Part shown: piece by piece, positions 44,728-56,682 of the stretch
Layout of the letters: each line of letters starts with the position of its first letter
How positions within the stretch are numbered: position 1 is the first letter of the stretch
NCBI GenBank assembly: GCA_027924645.1
Contig: BSBN01000140.1
Location: forward strand, 11,228,501-11,292,500
Source: Cunninghamia lanceolata
Taxonomy: Eukaryota; Streptophyta; Pinopsida; Cupressales; Cupressaceae
Reading direction: 5' to 3'
Length of the DNA stretch: 64,000 bases
The notes under the pieces: model-generated
Seen by the model: only the letters and a program-made list of their open reading frames with translations
Told to the model about the DNA's origin: nothing
The model's database searches: none
Program-made: the position numbers and the translations under genes

Positions 44728-45687
44728 GTGAAGAAATCTATTGTAACTAGTTCTGATGGTAGTGCACATGCTATGGAAGCTAAGCTTCCTGCTGAAAAGA
44801 CTATGTTATGGCATTTGAGATATGGCCACATTGATGAGAAGGGTCTGCATACCCTAAAAAATAAAAACATCATTGAGGGATTAAATGATTGTAATCTCGA
44901 GTTTGACTTTTGTGAACATTGCATTTATGGAAAGCAAAACCATGTTCAGTTTTACTCTAGTTATCACAAGTCTTCTAGTGTATTGGATCTTATTCATTCT
45001 GATGTGTTTGGTCCTATTAATGTTCCTTTGATTTCAAAATCTGTATATTTTGTATCTTTCATAGATGATTATAGTAGAAGTACATGGGTTTATTTTATTA
45101 GAAACAAGACTAAAGTCTTTAGTCAGTTTAAGCAGTTTAAAGCCTTTGCTAAAAATTAGACTAGTAAAAAGATTAAGTGTTTGAGAACTGATAACGGTGG
45201 TGAGTTTTGTTTGGCAAAGTTTAATAAGTTCTGTAAAGAGCAAGGGATTGAAAGGCATAAGACAACTCCATATACCCCACAACAAAATGGAGTTGCAAAG
45301 AGGATGAACATGACACTGATGGAGAAGGCTAGGAGTATGCTTAGTGGAGCAAGCCTTGAAAAAATGTTTTGGGCTGAAGCTGTTGCCACTGCTTGCTATC
45401 TGGTTAATAGATCTCCTACATCAGCTCTTTTTGCTAAGACACCTATGGAGGTGTGGTCTCGTAAGAAGCCTTCAGTTAGACATCTTTGTGTTTTTGGTTG
45501 TGAGGCATATGCACATGTGCCTAGGGAGAAATGGTCTAAACTGGAGAAAAATGCTGTTGAATGTATTTTCATTAGCTATGGTGTCGATGTGAAAGGATAC
45601 AAGCTTTGGGATCTGGTGGTTGAAAAAGTGTTGTATAGTAGAAGTGTTATCTTCAGAAAGCTAACACCTTCTTCTATTATTCTATAG
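44728..45687 (+). pseudogene. Copia integrase
   Basis: Pre-integrase zinc-binding part LWHLRYGHIDEKGL with C..C in FCEHCIYGKQ (about 44800-44940). The catalytic core has D in SFIDDYSRSTWVY, D in LRTDNGGEF and E in LMEKARSML, so the DDE residues are intact. The core is interrupted only by a TAG at about 45157. The C-terminal part includes FGCEAYAHVPREKWSKLE and ends near VLYSRSVIFRK. Confidence 0.93.
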
Positions 45688-45959
45688 CCAGAATAGACAA
45701 AAAAGAAAGAGGATGCCATTTAGTTTCCTTCTACCCCTGAGAAGACTGAACAGATAGACCCTTTGAGATCTGATGATGAGAAGAGTTCTAGTAACTCTGA
45801 AAGCTTAGAAGATGAAGCAGAACCTCAACCTCAGCCATTGAGGAGGTCTACATGAACAAGAAAGCAACCTGATAGGTTTGGTTATTCATTGCTTGATTCT
45901 AGTTGTGCTTTTGTTTTACTTACTAACACTGATGAACCTAGCACTGTGTCAGAGGCTAT

Positions 45960-47509
45960 GGGTATGAAAGATGCAGGTTCCTGGAAGGAGGCCATGGAAG
46001 ATGAGATGGTTTATTTGGAAAAGAATAAAACATCGGACTTGGTTCTTTTACCTGATGGATAGAAACCCATTGGATGCAAATGGGTGTTCAAGAAGAAATT
46101 TGGTGGAGATGGTAGTGTTGAAAAGGACAAGGCCAGATTGGTTGCGAAGGGGTATTCACAAGTGGAGGGAATTGATTATGGTGAAATTTTCTCTCATGTT
46201 GCAAAGCTAAAATCCATTAGATTTTTGTTATCTCTTGTAGCTACTTATGACTTAGAGGTAGAACAGATGGATGTGGAGACAACTTTCCTTCATAGTGATT
46301 TGGAGGAAGAAATCTACATGTCACAGCCAGAACATTACATAGTGAAAGGTAAATAAAATTTGGTTTGCAAATTGAAAAAGTCTTTGTATGGTTTGAAGCA
46401 GTCTCCTAGGATGTGGTACTTGAAGTTTGATGCCTTTGTGTTGTCAATTGGATTTGTGAGATCAAAATTGGATCACTGTGTGTATTATACATTTGATGGT
46501 GACTGTATTCTCATTGTTGCATTATATGTTGATGATATGTTGCTGATTGGGAAGGGTAAGAATATGATTTCTAATTTTAAGTCTCAGTTGGCAGCATAGT
46601 TTGAAATGAAAGATTTAGGGGCAGCCAGGTACATTCTAGGAATGGAAATCAGAAGAGACAAAAGTAACAAAAAACTTTTGTTAAGCCAGAGTAAGTATGT
46701 GAAGACCATGTTGGATAGGTTCGGCATGGTAGATTGTAGACCATTGTGTGTTCCTATTTCATTGGGGAGAAAGTTATCTGTTAGTGATTGTCCAAAATCT
46801 CCTAGTGAGGTGGAGGACATGAGCAGAGTACCTTATGCTAGTGTTGTTGGTAATTTGATGTATGTCATGGTCTGCACAAGACCATGCCCAAGCAGTGGGA
46901 GTCCTTAGTCAATTTATGGCTAATCCTGGATGGGTACATTTGGATGAAGTTAAGAAAGTGTTCAAATATTTGAGGGGTACTTCTGAGTATTCCATTTGCT
47001 ATCATGGCAATGCTGCAAGACCTCCACATTTAGTTTGTATTCATGGATTTGTGGATTCTGATCAGGCAAGTGACATTGACAGCCAGAGATCCACCAATGC
47101 ATATGTGTTCACAATGTTTGGTGGTGCAATTAGTTGGATGAGTAAGCAACAACTTGTGGTTGCTTTGTCCACTATAGAAGATGAGTATATGGATGCAACT
47201 CATGCTTGTAAGGAATCCATTTGGTTTAAGATATTGTGTTCAAATATCAGTGTTGATGTATGACATATTACGATTTGTTGTGACAATTAGAGTGTGATTT
47301 GCCTTATGAAGAATCTAACTTTACATGCCAAAACAAAGCATATTGATGTACAGTTTCACTTCATGTGAGACATTGTAGAGGATGGAAAAGTAAATTTTGA
47401 GAAGGTAGATACTTTGAAGAATGTTGCAGATGCATTGACAAAGCTAGTGGGCACAGAGAAGTTTAGATGGTGTTCGGAGTCTATCGACCTCTCGGCCTAT
47501 AGCAGTTAA
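45960..47509 (+). pseudogene. Copia reverse transcriptase and RNase H
   Basis: RT begins after the W-K-E-A-M region with GCKWVFKKKFGGDGSVEK and KARLVAKGYSQVEGIDY, and carries the catalytic ALYVDDMLLIGK at about 46525-46560. Stops interrupt at about 46354 and 46597. After MYVMVCTRP (about 46885) a deletion of about 5 nt shifts the frame. RNase H then reads HAQAVGVLSQFMANPG, VDSDQASDIDS, ISWMSKQQLVVALSTIEDEYM and ends LTKLVGTEKFRWC before the stop at about 47507-47509. Confidence 0.93.
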
Positions 47510-47545
47510 ATCCTATTAATTCTATTGGCTCTTACAAGGTGTTCG

Positions 47546-47558
47546 AAAAGTGGGAGAA
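47546..47558 (+). other. Polypurine tract of the plus-strand copia element
   Basis: AAAAGTGGGAGAA directly before the 3' LTR. Confidence 0.9.
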
Positions 47559-48620
47559 TGTTGGGAATTAAGGTGTCTCAACCTTTGTAATTCCTTATAT
47601 CATTTTCATTGTATTTATTTATTTATTGTGTATGTTGTAAATTAAATTGTAAATTCATATTGTTATCTTGTGGGATGTGGCACAGTGATGTGTCATCCTA
47701 CATGGAAGATGACAACTTGTAATTTTGTCCTCACGTGAGGATATAGGCATCCCACTTTATGGTAGGAATATTTTACTATGTCTCAACATCTTGGATGTTG
47801 TGTAAGGGAATATTGAGCATAACCATTATGACAAATTCCTATGACGAAGTTATGACATGTAAGAGTTAGAAATATGAGATTCTATGATAGGTGAAGACAT
47901 GTGTTAAAGAGCATCTTTGAAAAAGGCATCTTTGGGCACCCCAAGGTGGACTATGACATGTTGTAAGAGAATATGCTATTTATACCATGTGTATGATAGA
48001 TTCTCTTACAACTGTAAGTTGTAACTGCTATGATAGATTCTATGACGGTCGTAAGAGTCGTAAGAGCATCTGTCATAGCCCATTTTGGAAATAGGTGACC
48101 TCTTCAGGATAGAGTGTGTGGAAAAGTGTCAGAAGCATCTTAAAATGTTGACCAAGTGTCCATAGGCGTGGGTTTTGTGGCATGAGGCCAAGTTGGACGC
48201 CCATTCCAAGATAGAGGTAATTTTGCCTTGTATTTTCTATATAAATAGGTTCTTGGAGGAAGAGATGTATCATAGGTTCGACAAGTAATATTATGCTACC
48301 AGTTTGTCTCCAGATACGAGTGTTGAAGACTCCTGAGAGCTTGAATTGCAATTGTATTGTAAACCATTTTAGTTTTGTTAATACATTGTGTAGGTTTTGG
48401 AGTGTGGGGTTTTTCACCTGATAAGGGTTTTCCCCAAATATATCTTGTGTCTCTCTTCTTTTGTCTACCTTTCTTGTTTATGTGTTTGCTGCAATATCTC
48501 TATTATCTCTGTTAGCAGGTTTAACATTGTTGTAATAGTAAGGATAAAATTAAATTTACACTCTCCTCCCCTCATTATATTAGCATAGGAAGTAATTTCT
48601 GTAGACCTAGCTTCCTTTCA
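47559..48620 (+). repeat. 3' LTR of the plus-strand copia element
   Basis: 1062 bp, TG...CA, followed by CTATT at 48621-48625. Confidence 0.95.
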
Positions 48621-48625
48621 CTATT

Positions 48626-49539
48626 GGTGATGCACTTGAGAGGAGTTACTATTTGAATGGGAGTTGGTAACCTATAGATATTGCATTTGGATTGCAGAGG
48701 AAATGAAAGGCAGTCAATTTTAGATGATATATTATTAAAGGTGATGGGATACATAGTGATTATAATATGCATGGTGAAATAATTGTGGAGAGGGCAAGAA
48801 TGAAGATTCATAATTTCCCAAATGATGATATTTTACACGAAGTGATAGTTATTCATCTGTTGTGAACAAATGTTTTTGGGTTGGTTTGGTAGGAATGGAA
48901 GAGTGGAAAGTAATAATTGATTTGTACATAATTTATTGAAAAATCTTAGTTTAATTAGTTAGGAATAAGGTAATAGCTATGCTTGTTTCTAAAATCATTT
49001 AGTTGTCATATCGTTAAGCCACTCTGCAACCTCAACAAAATTTGATATGATCGCTCCACAATACCTACAACACTTGATATGGTGGCTCCGTAAGATCAAC
49101 AACTATGAAAACAGTTGATGTGACAACTCCCTATCATAAATAGGATTTTCCAAAAAAATCACAGGATGTCCGAGTGACAACTATCATCATAAAGTTGTTA
49201 AAGAATGAATCTTCAAAGATTTTGAAATTGACATGGAAGAGTCTTAAGAGTCACTTCTTTGCCTCCATATAAGCACCAAAGATGTGTAAAAGAAGGTTTG
49301 AAGTGTAAGCGCTAGAGGTGCCTTGTGATTGTTTTGAAATACTAGTGCCAAAGGTTCCTTGAAGATCCCAATGAGATGTTGAGTTTGCTCTGGATATCCT
49401 CTCAAGTTGTTTCTACATTGATGGAATAACTACCATTTCTAGTTTTAAATTCTTCTCTTTTTTCTCTTTTTTTGGAGGAAGAGCCACCATTTTACTAGTT
49501 TTCAATTCTTCTATTTTGTCCTTTCCTAAAAAAAATAAT
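48626..49539. other. AT-rich region next to the Athila-like element
   Basis: Continuous with the sequence ending at 42305 before the copia insertion. It may be the 3' untranslated part of the Athila-like element; no LTR edge was found. Confidence 0.35.
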
Positions 49540-50600
49540 GTATGAATGAAAAATCAGTTATCTATTTTGATAAAAGAGAATACCTCTTTTACACAACATA
49601 AATCTAGGTGTGATAGGTGTTTGACAAATTCCTCTTTCATAGGATGTTGATAAAGATGAAGACTATGTCCATTTACCAAAACTATCTTATGTTCTCCATC
49701 AATTGGTGACATCTTGGCTATCCCATTATCAAAAATGTCATTGATCTCATATCATCCCATCTAGTGTGTTTGCAACATACCCTTAAATTATTTGAACTTA
49801 GAATCATATAGGAGGACCCAATCTCTAATTTAAAATCTCCTCTGCTTCATGTGTTGATCATGCCACAATTCCCTTTGCTACCGAAATATTTCTATTTCTT
49901 GAATTGCTTCTAGTCTAATTTCATCTAACTCATTCAATTGTAGAATGAGGTTTGCCTGTTTGTAAGTCAACTCAAGGCCAATATACATTGATGTTCTAAG
50001 AGTTTGCAATTCAAATTCTTTAGGAAGAATTGGTTTCTTGTCATAGACCAACTTATAGGGGGAGAACCTTGTAGTTGACTTCCATGTGGTGTTATATGCC
50101 CACACAGCTTCATGTAATCTACTAGCCCAATCCTTTCTATTCATGACCACTATCTTTGTCAAAATACTTTCTAATTTTTTATTTGTTACCTTCACTTGTC
50201 CATCAGATTGTGGGTTATAGGGTGAAGAATTCATGTGCTTGATTTGGTAAAGATTTGTGAATTCTTGGATTTCTTGTGAGGTGAATTGTGAACCTCTATA
50301 TATGAAACAATTGTTCTTGGTGCACCAAATCTTAAGAAAATCTTGTTATATAAGAAATAAAAAACCTTTTCCTCCATAGAGAATTCTGGTGCCTAAACTT
50401 TTTCACATTGCTACATAATCTATACACACTAAGATATATTATTTCACTACAGATGATGGTGATATTGGACCTACAAAATCTAGGCTCTAGTGCTCAAATA
50501 GTTCTAGGAAAATTTGAGGATGCAGGGACATTTCATTAGTGAATGTAGGTTGACCCATCCTCTAGCATTGATCACACTATCCCACATATTTCTTGACATC
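49540..50600 (-). pseudogene. Athila-like integrase
   Basis: Zinc-binding Cys pair in CDQC-RMGQPTFTNEM (about 50570), core part SLDFVGPISP and YILVCIDYVA (about 50450), then HMNSSPYNPQSDGQVKVTNK and WAYNTTWKSTTRFSPYKLVY (50234-49878). The C-terminal part reads YEINDIFDNGIAKMSPIDGE and VLVNGHSLHLY (about 49760-49660), with WVLLYDSKFK before it. It is spread over several frames with stops. Confidence 0.8.
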
Positions 50601-51030
50601 TTTATGAAGGGATGGTTAGTAGTATTCAACTCCTAAATCTTATGGATTGTTCTTTTTTAGGATTAATGGCCCTTATGCATTCATCATGATAAGCTCTCGA
50701 TATATCAAAGATTTAATTAGCTCTCACACACATGTACATCACAAAGTTAGTTCCACACTTGAACAATAGGTAGTTCAATCACTTGTAGGATAGACTTTCC
50801 TCTACAAATCTGTTCTTCTGCTCTGAGATAAAGTGTGAGGGAAATAAGCCTGTGGTGAGAAGATTGGCTATATCAGTGAACCATGGAGTTCTGGTAGAAA
50901 TAGAAAATAGGTTTTCATGTAAGAATCCATCTTCTACAGATTAATTATCTCCACATGTATGTAGTCTAGACAAAAAATCAAGAACTAAATTGAATTTCCC
51001 TGAATTATTAATGATGGTGATATCAAATTC

Positions 51031-51420
51031 CTATAATAACAATAGCCATCTAATAAATCGTGCACCTACAATTGGTTTGTCCATTAAGTGCTTGATAGTT
51101 GAATGGTTGGTGTGTACAAAAACTTTATATCTAGTGATGTAATGCTTGAATTTGTTAATGACATAGATCATAACTAGGAACACTTTTCTTTTTGTACTGT
51201 AGTTCCTTTCAGTTGGAGTGAGATTGTTACTAATGTAATAAACTACATACATACCTCCCCCTTCTTCCTTTTGTCCTAGAACTAACCCTATAGATTCATT
51301 TGAAGCAATAGTTTGAATGTGGAAGGGAAGATTCCAATTAGGTCCCCTCAAAATAGGAGCGGTTGACAACTTTTCCTTTATGGTTTCAAATGATTTTTGA
51401 CAATCTTTTATCGAAAGGAA
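51031..51420 (-). pseudogene. Athila-like RNase H
   Basis: The frame reads APILRGPNWNLPFHIQT, then SNESIGLVLGQKE and YYISNNLTPTERNYSTKRK, a Ty3-type RNase H/connection region. KVFVHTNHSTIKHLMDK follows. The usual catalytic DAS-type residue of 'CDAS' is replaced by IASNES. Confidence 0.8.
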
Positions 51421-51639
51421 TTGAGTGTCTTTGGTTAAGAGAGAAAATATTAGAGTAGTTATTCTATTGAATTTTTTATGAACCTTCTATAATATCCTGC
51501 ATGACCCAAAAAACTCCTAACATCAGTGTAGTTCTTAGGTGTAGGCAGATGTTTGATTACATCAACTTTTTGTGTCCACTTTAATCCCTTCTACAGATAT
51601 ATGATGTCCAAGGACAATACCCTGGTCCACCATCATGAA

Positions 51640-52089
51640 TCACTTTTCGTGTCTTAATGATAGATGATGTTTTTCACAATGTTCCAAGACTTTTTCCAGA
51701 TTTTGGAGGGCTTCGTCAAATGTGTCTCTATAAATAATGAAATCATCCATATAGACCTCCACACACTTGTTTGGTAACTCAGCAAAAATAGCTAGAATGA
51801 CCCTTTGGAAAGTAGCTAGAGCATTACATAGGCCAAATGGGAGGACTCTATATGTATACATGCGCCATGAGTAGGTAAAGGTAGTTTTGTCTTGGTCATC
51901 TGACACCACCTCATTTTGGTTATATCCACTAAACCCATCCAACAATGATAAGTGTTTTTTCCTTGCAAGATTATCTAGAACCTGATCAATAAATGGTAGA
52001 GGAATGTAGTCTTTTTTAGTGGATTTATTCAAATCTCTGTACTCAACACATACCCTCCATTTTCTATTTCTCTTGGGAACAATGACCAA
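51640..52089 (-). pseudogene. Athila-like reverse transcriptase
   Basis: Open for 149 codons: VCVEYRDLNKSTKKDYIPLP, FIDQVLDNLARKKHLSLLDG, TYRVLPFGLCNALATFQR and the catalytic VEVYMDDFIIY. The best-preserved domain of this element. The upstream part (protease to RT) is broken by stops. Confidence 0.9.
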
Positions 52090-53639
52090 AGGAGATATGG
52101 GTACTGACTCTCAGAGATTGGGTAGATGAATCTTACTTGTAATAGTTTCTCTATCTTGGTTTTTACTATTTCTTTGAGTGATGTGTGAAGTCCCCTTTGT
52201 GGTTGTCAAATTGGTTGAACATCCTCCATATAAATGTGATGTGTGTAGATTTTGGGGTGAATTCCTTTCATATCCTTGTATTCCCAAGCAAAATCTATCG
52301 TATGGAACACCATAAGATCAATGAGTTATGTATCTCCTTCTTTTGTTAACTGGTTATTGATGTTTAAAGTTTTTCTAGGTAGGACCATGATCGGTTTGGT
52401 GTTTTGATCAATAGACTGAATTGTCTTATGTGCATTTATCAAATTTTTCAAAGGAAAAGAATGTGGTTGTAGCATACATGGAAGGTAGAAATATCCCTAT
52501 AAAATGTCTCAGCACAAGGTATGACATTTGGTAAGGGATAGTGGGCTACTACTAGAAACTCTCTTATTGGATCCAAAGAAAAAACCAATATATTTCTTTC
52601 TATAATCATGTGAGTCATGTCTTCTTGTGTACAAAAATCCATATCCTCTCCTAGTTCTTCCAAGTGTTTCATGATAGTTACCATGGCAAGTGACGCACTT
52701 TTTTTGTTTTGTCTAGTTCATTTATCCATACCTTTCTTGAATATTTCATAGATGCTTTGGCTAGAGGGTATAAAGATATCTTCTTTGTTTCCATGCTATT
52801 AGATATGACCATATCTCCTATTCAATAGTCAATTGATGTTCTAGTAGTAGCTAGCCATGGTCTTCCCAATATCAAAGGATAAGCATTTTTTTTATTTCTG
52901 GGTTTCAATATTATGAAGGTAATAGGAAATTCCCATGACTCCACTATTGCTAGAACATCTATTTAAACTCTTTTTGGAACTACAATTGATTTATCGACCA
53001 ACTGAAGAATTGTAGTAGACAGACACTTGTAACGGCCAGTTTGTCTAAGGTGTGGACTATCATAACATTAATTATTGCTCCCAAATCAACCAATATGTTT
53101 GGTATTTCAACCCTTGAAATGTAAAATGTAATTAACTAGGTTGGCAGAGTCACCATACTTGGGAAGGAGCATTTCCCCGACCAGTAGGTCAACCAATTTT
53201 CCTTCCACCTAGATGGTTTTTGGAAAATTCTTTTTTCTACCTTGGGTTTTGGCACAATTTTGTTTGATGAATTGGTTGAGATCTAGAAAGTCTCCATTAT
53301 CTTTAAGGAGTGGGATTTCAATGTTTAATTATCGAATCTATTGAAGTAATTGAGATTCAGTAATTTGTTAGATATTTGTAGATGGTACCTATTTTTAAGG
53401 AAAGTTTGCTTGAGTTTTTTAGGAAATGGTACCAAATTTGTAATGTCCAGAGAAGCTCTAGAGATTTATGGAATTTGTTTTTGAGGCACCTTGGTGGTAG
53501 TAATCTCTTCCTGAGGTTATTTCTTAAAAGAATAAGAAGATTCTATTTCATCAATGATTTGAACAACTAGAGGAGGAGATGCTCTTGGTAAATTTTGTCC
53601 TAGTTGTAACTGGAGATTATTTAAATGAATAGCATTTAC

Positions 53640-54075
53640 TCCAACCATATTTTTCTATTTAGTTAGGTAGATTACTACCCCTTGTTTATTATTTTTAGAT
53701 TGGCTATAAGTTGAGCAAGGAGTCACAACTGATTAAATGGTTCAATCTGAGATTAATTTGGCATATTTGTTGGACTAGTTAATAGGCCTTGTTATTGATT
53801 TGGAAAATACCTTCATTGGCCTTAGAATGACTGGTTAACATTATGTTGTGGAATCCATTGTTGATGCATGTTTTTTTGTCCAAAATGAGGATAAAATTAT
53901 TGTGGCCAATGTTGGTTCGAGCATGGCTGATTTGGCCATTGTTGATTTGGCCATTGTTGGTTTGAAAATTGTTGGTTTTTCCATTCTTGTGGTCCCCATT
54001 GAGGAGGATTCATTGGACCATTCCATTGTGAATTCCACTTATTGGCTCCCTAATTTGGACGGCCTATGTAAGAAC
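53640..54075 (-). pseudogene. Athila-like gag, C-terminal remnant
   Basis: In one frame the translation is rich in Asn, Gln, Trp and Pro (WKNQQFSNQQWPNQ), the low-complexity end of Athila-type gag. DNA at 53920-53985 is a short tandem of 'ttggccattgttgatttg' (ggccattgttg repeated), which gives the Gln/Asn-Pro repeats. The element stops abruptly at about 54075. Confidence 0.7.
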
Positions 54076-54078
54076 CCT

Positions 54079-56682
54079 TGATTGGATACAAAAGAATTAG
54101 ATAGTGTGTGTTAGATCTATGTTAAATTAGAGAGAGTATGGTGAAGTTGAAATAATATGTGGTGAGTATAAATAAGGTGAATAAGTAAGTCAAAGTTGTG
54201 GAGGTGATAATATTAATATATAATTAATAAAAAATAAAGAGATCAAGTGCTTGATATAGTCGTTTCAACTAAATAAGTCAGAATATGTAACACGATGGAA
54301 ATATAAAAGTAAAGAATAATGCAAATAAGTTATAGTGGCATAAGAGGTAATTAGAAGATATGTGGTAATCAAGAAAGAGTTGTAGGAGGAAAATTTCTCA
54401 AACAGGGTAACCAATAAAGTGTTACAAGTGATTTGGTGAAGGGAACAGTTGTTGGTGTGTATCGTAATAGTAGAGAAGATGGATATGAAGGGAAAGATGA
54501 CCCAAAATCTTGTGATATATTTGAAATAGTAGAATATGTTATGGTTGTGATAATTTAGAAGAATCATAATAGGAAAATAAAAGAATCTTTGTTTGGGATA
54601 GAAATAGATAGTACATATTTGGAAAATAGAATTTTTTTTGAGTATATGAGAGGAACTTTTGGTATAGAAGCGAAGACAATAAATGTAGGTGGCTTATGGA
54701 GTAATATACACTATGAGACTAAGCAAGAATTTTAGGATTGGATACCATAGATGAGGACAAAGGAAGAAAATGGTCTAAGAGATGAGTTTAAGTTTGTGTT
54801 GAGAATGATAGAGGTTGATAGCTATAGGGAAATGAGATTAGATTAGTAGAAGATATTTAGTTTGAGAGTGTAAAGTATAAAATGAAAAAATCATTAAGGA
54901 TAATTGTAGGTGTAACTAGAAATATGGAAGTTGAGGCATGTCCTTGTTCCTTAATTGAGACTAGTAGGGATGGAAGGAGAAACAACATCTATTTGATCCT
55001 ACAAGCCTATTCATTTGTGGATGGTGTATTAAGATTGGTTAGTAGCCAAAAGGGTGATTCTATCACTTATCAATTACATAGAAGCACTATGCTCACAAAT
55101 CACTTACCCAAGGAGTTTGAGGAAAGAGCAATCTTATAGTAGAAAATATATATTTTCTTTTTACTTGTTTATTTTTGTTTTTTTTTTTAAATAACATACA
55201 TTTTAGTCACCATAGAGTCTACCACATTTCACTACAATTGTACATCTCACCTCGTGGTTTCTAATATATGTTCTATAATGATCCTACAATGCTACATTCA
55301 ATTTCTAGACGATTTAGATAACATCAACTGTATAATTTGGTTTCTTAACCATTATTGGGCTTAACAAGATTAGACTAAGTTTCATTGTTGATGGCTTACA
55401 ACAATATTATAGAGTTTGTAGCATCAATGGAATACATATCAAGGTATATTGGACCTAGTATTTCTGATGGTGTGAATTGCATGGAGATTTATCAATCCAT
55501 TATCATCGCATTAAATTTGGGATACTTATTCACACATTTGGTAAACTACATGTTTCATAAAGCATTGAGATTTGCACCACCTTGCAACTAAATGAGATCA
55601 TTCCTAAGGATTGAAACTACTAGATAAACATCACTCAAAATGATTTGGGGGTAGCCAAGTTAAAGATTAGAGATGGAAATCAAGTTTGTGGATTGTATTG
55701 CAATATATTTTGAATTCTATTATTTGTAATCAAATGATTGAGGCCTAGCATGATGGAAGCCAATTGTAGAAGATTGAAATTCTATTGTGATGGTGAATAA
55801 ATGATCATATTGTTATTTTATGTGTACTTAAATTATACTTTGTGTGTTTGTATTAAGGTTGCATTGTTGGATAGTCCTACATTAGACCGTTCATCAATGA
55901 CTCAATCATAAATCAATAACAATAATCCACTTAATTAATTGTATCCTTGATGATAAATTAAAAATAATATATTTCACATGATCAAATGACATTATAATAA
56001 AATTATTAAGTACTATGTAAGGTGGTCAGTAGAAGTGGCTATCATATGTTTCCATATGTACTTATCCTACTACCTTAGTTGAGAAACAATTGATGAGTGC
56101 ATGAGGTTAAACTACAAAGAAATTTAAAGATTGAGCATGATTATATTAAGATTCATTCTCATGAAGGAAAATGATTCCAACATAACTAGGTAAGACCTTC
56201 TCCTTGTCTTTTGTTCTATTTGTTTTAATCTTTGTGTTGTTTTCTCATCTTACTTAGAATCTGGATGATGGAAGCACCTTTAGTGCTCCATGATGAAAGA
56301 AATGACTTTAAACATGTGTTGTGTGGTTCAATGATACTTAGTTCTTATGTTATTTATGTCTTTCCTATAGTATTGTTTTATATGAATTTGGGATGTTGCA
56401 AAGAATAATGGGATTGGAAATAACTATCATCACGTTGACAAAAAACATTTCTTGTTTACTTTATGCTTTTTATTTGGATTTTTTATTAGGTCATGTTTAT
56501 TTTCCACCTCCTAGATTATTATTTATTTCATTCTCATTTAACATTATATACTAATATCTCTAATGTCTTGTTACATGTTCTTTGTGCATGTCACGTTTTT
56601 CCCACTTGGCAGAATCCTCTATATGATAGTTATTTTTATATATTAATGGTGTTCTACTCAGGTTTATCCTATGGATCTAATG
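54079..56682. repeat. Duplicated block, copy B, part 1
   Basis: Collinear with 17062-19640. Includes the relic coding stretch (54882-55139 has the best open part: NMEVEACPCSLIETSRDGRR; the same region in copy A is broken by stops) and the old terminal repeat at 55150-55905. Its left edge is the junction with the Athila-like gag. Confidence 0.85.
55150..55905 (+). repeat. Old terminal repeat, copy B
   Basis: Matches 18110-18850 closely and 3890-4365 plus 14285-14546 more distantly. Confidence 0.6.

Larger units (their letters stand above)
42306..48620 (+). mobile_element. Ty1/copia retrotransposon, full length, mutated
   Basis: LTRs 42306-43358 and 47559-48620 (TGTTGGGAATTAAGG...CTTCCTTTCA), a perfect CTATT target duplication, primer binding site at 43361-43372 and purine tract at 47546-47558. 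The polyprotein order gag, protease, integrase, RT, RNase H defines copia. Nearly all domains stay in one frame up to about 46890, where a short deletion shifts it; many single in-frame stops are present. The first 135 bp of the two LTRs differ at about 8 positions. No Alu-type or other nested insertion is seen. Confidence 0.97.
49540..54075 (-). mobile_element. Athila/Tat-like Ty3/gypsy element, 5'-truncated and degenerate
   Basis: On the minus strand: gag C-terminal part (about 54075-53640), an aspartic-protease region (about 53200-52700), RT, RNase H and integrase. The RT motifs PLPFIDQVLDNLA and LDGFSGYNQ with VYMDDF are typical of the Athila/Tat group. There are no LTRs or primer binding site: the gag end at about 54075 joins directly to copy B of the duplicated block, so the left half of gag, the leader and the 5' LTR are lost. 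Many stops. Confidence 0.85.

Noticed and set aside
54265..54567. 100-codon minus-strand ORF
   Set aside because: Low-complexity Ile/Thr/Tyr translation antisense to a relic region; broken in copy A.
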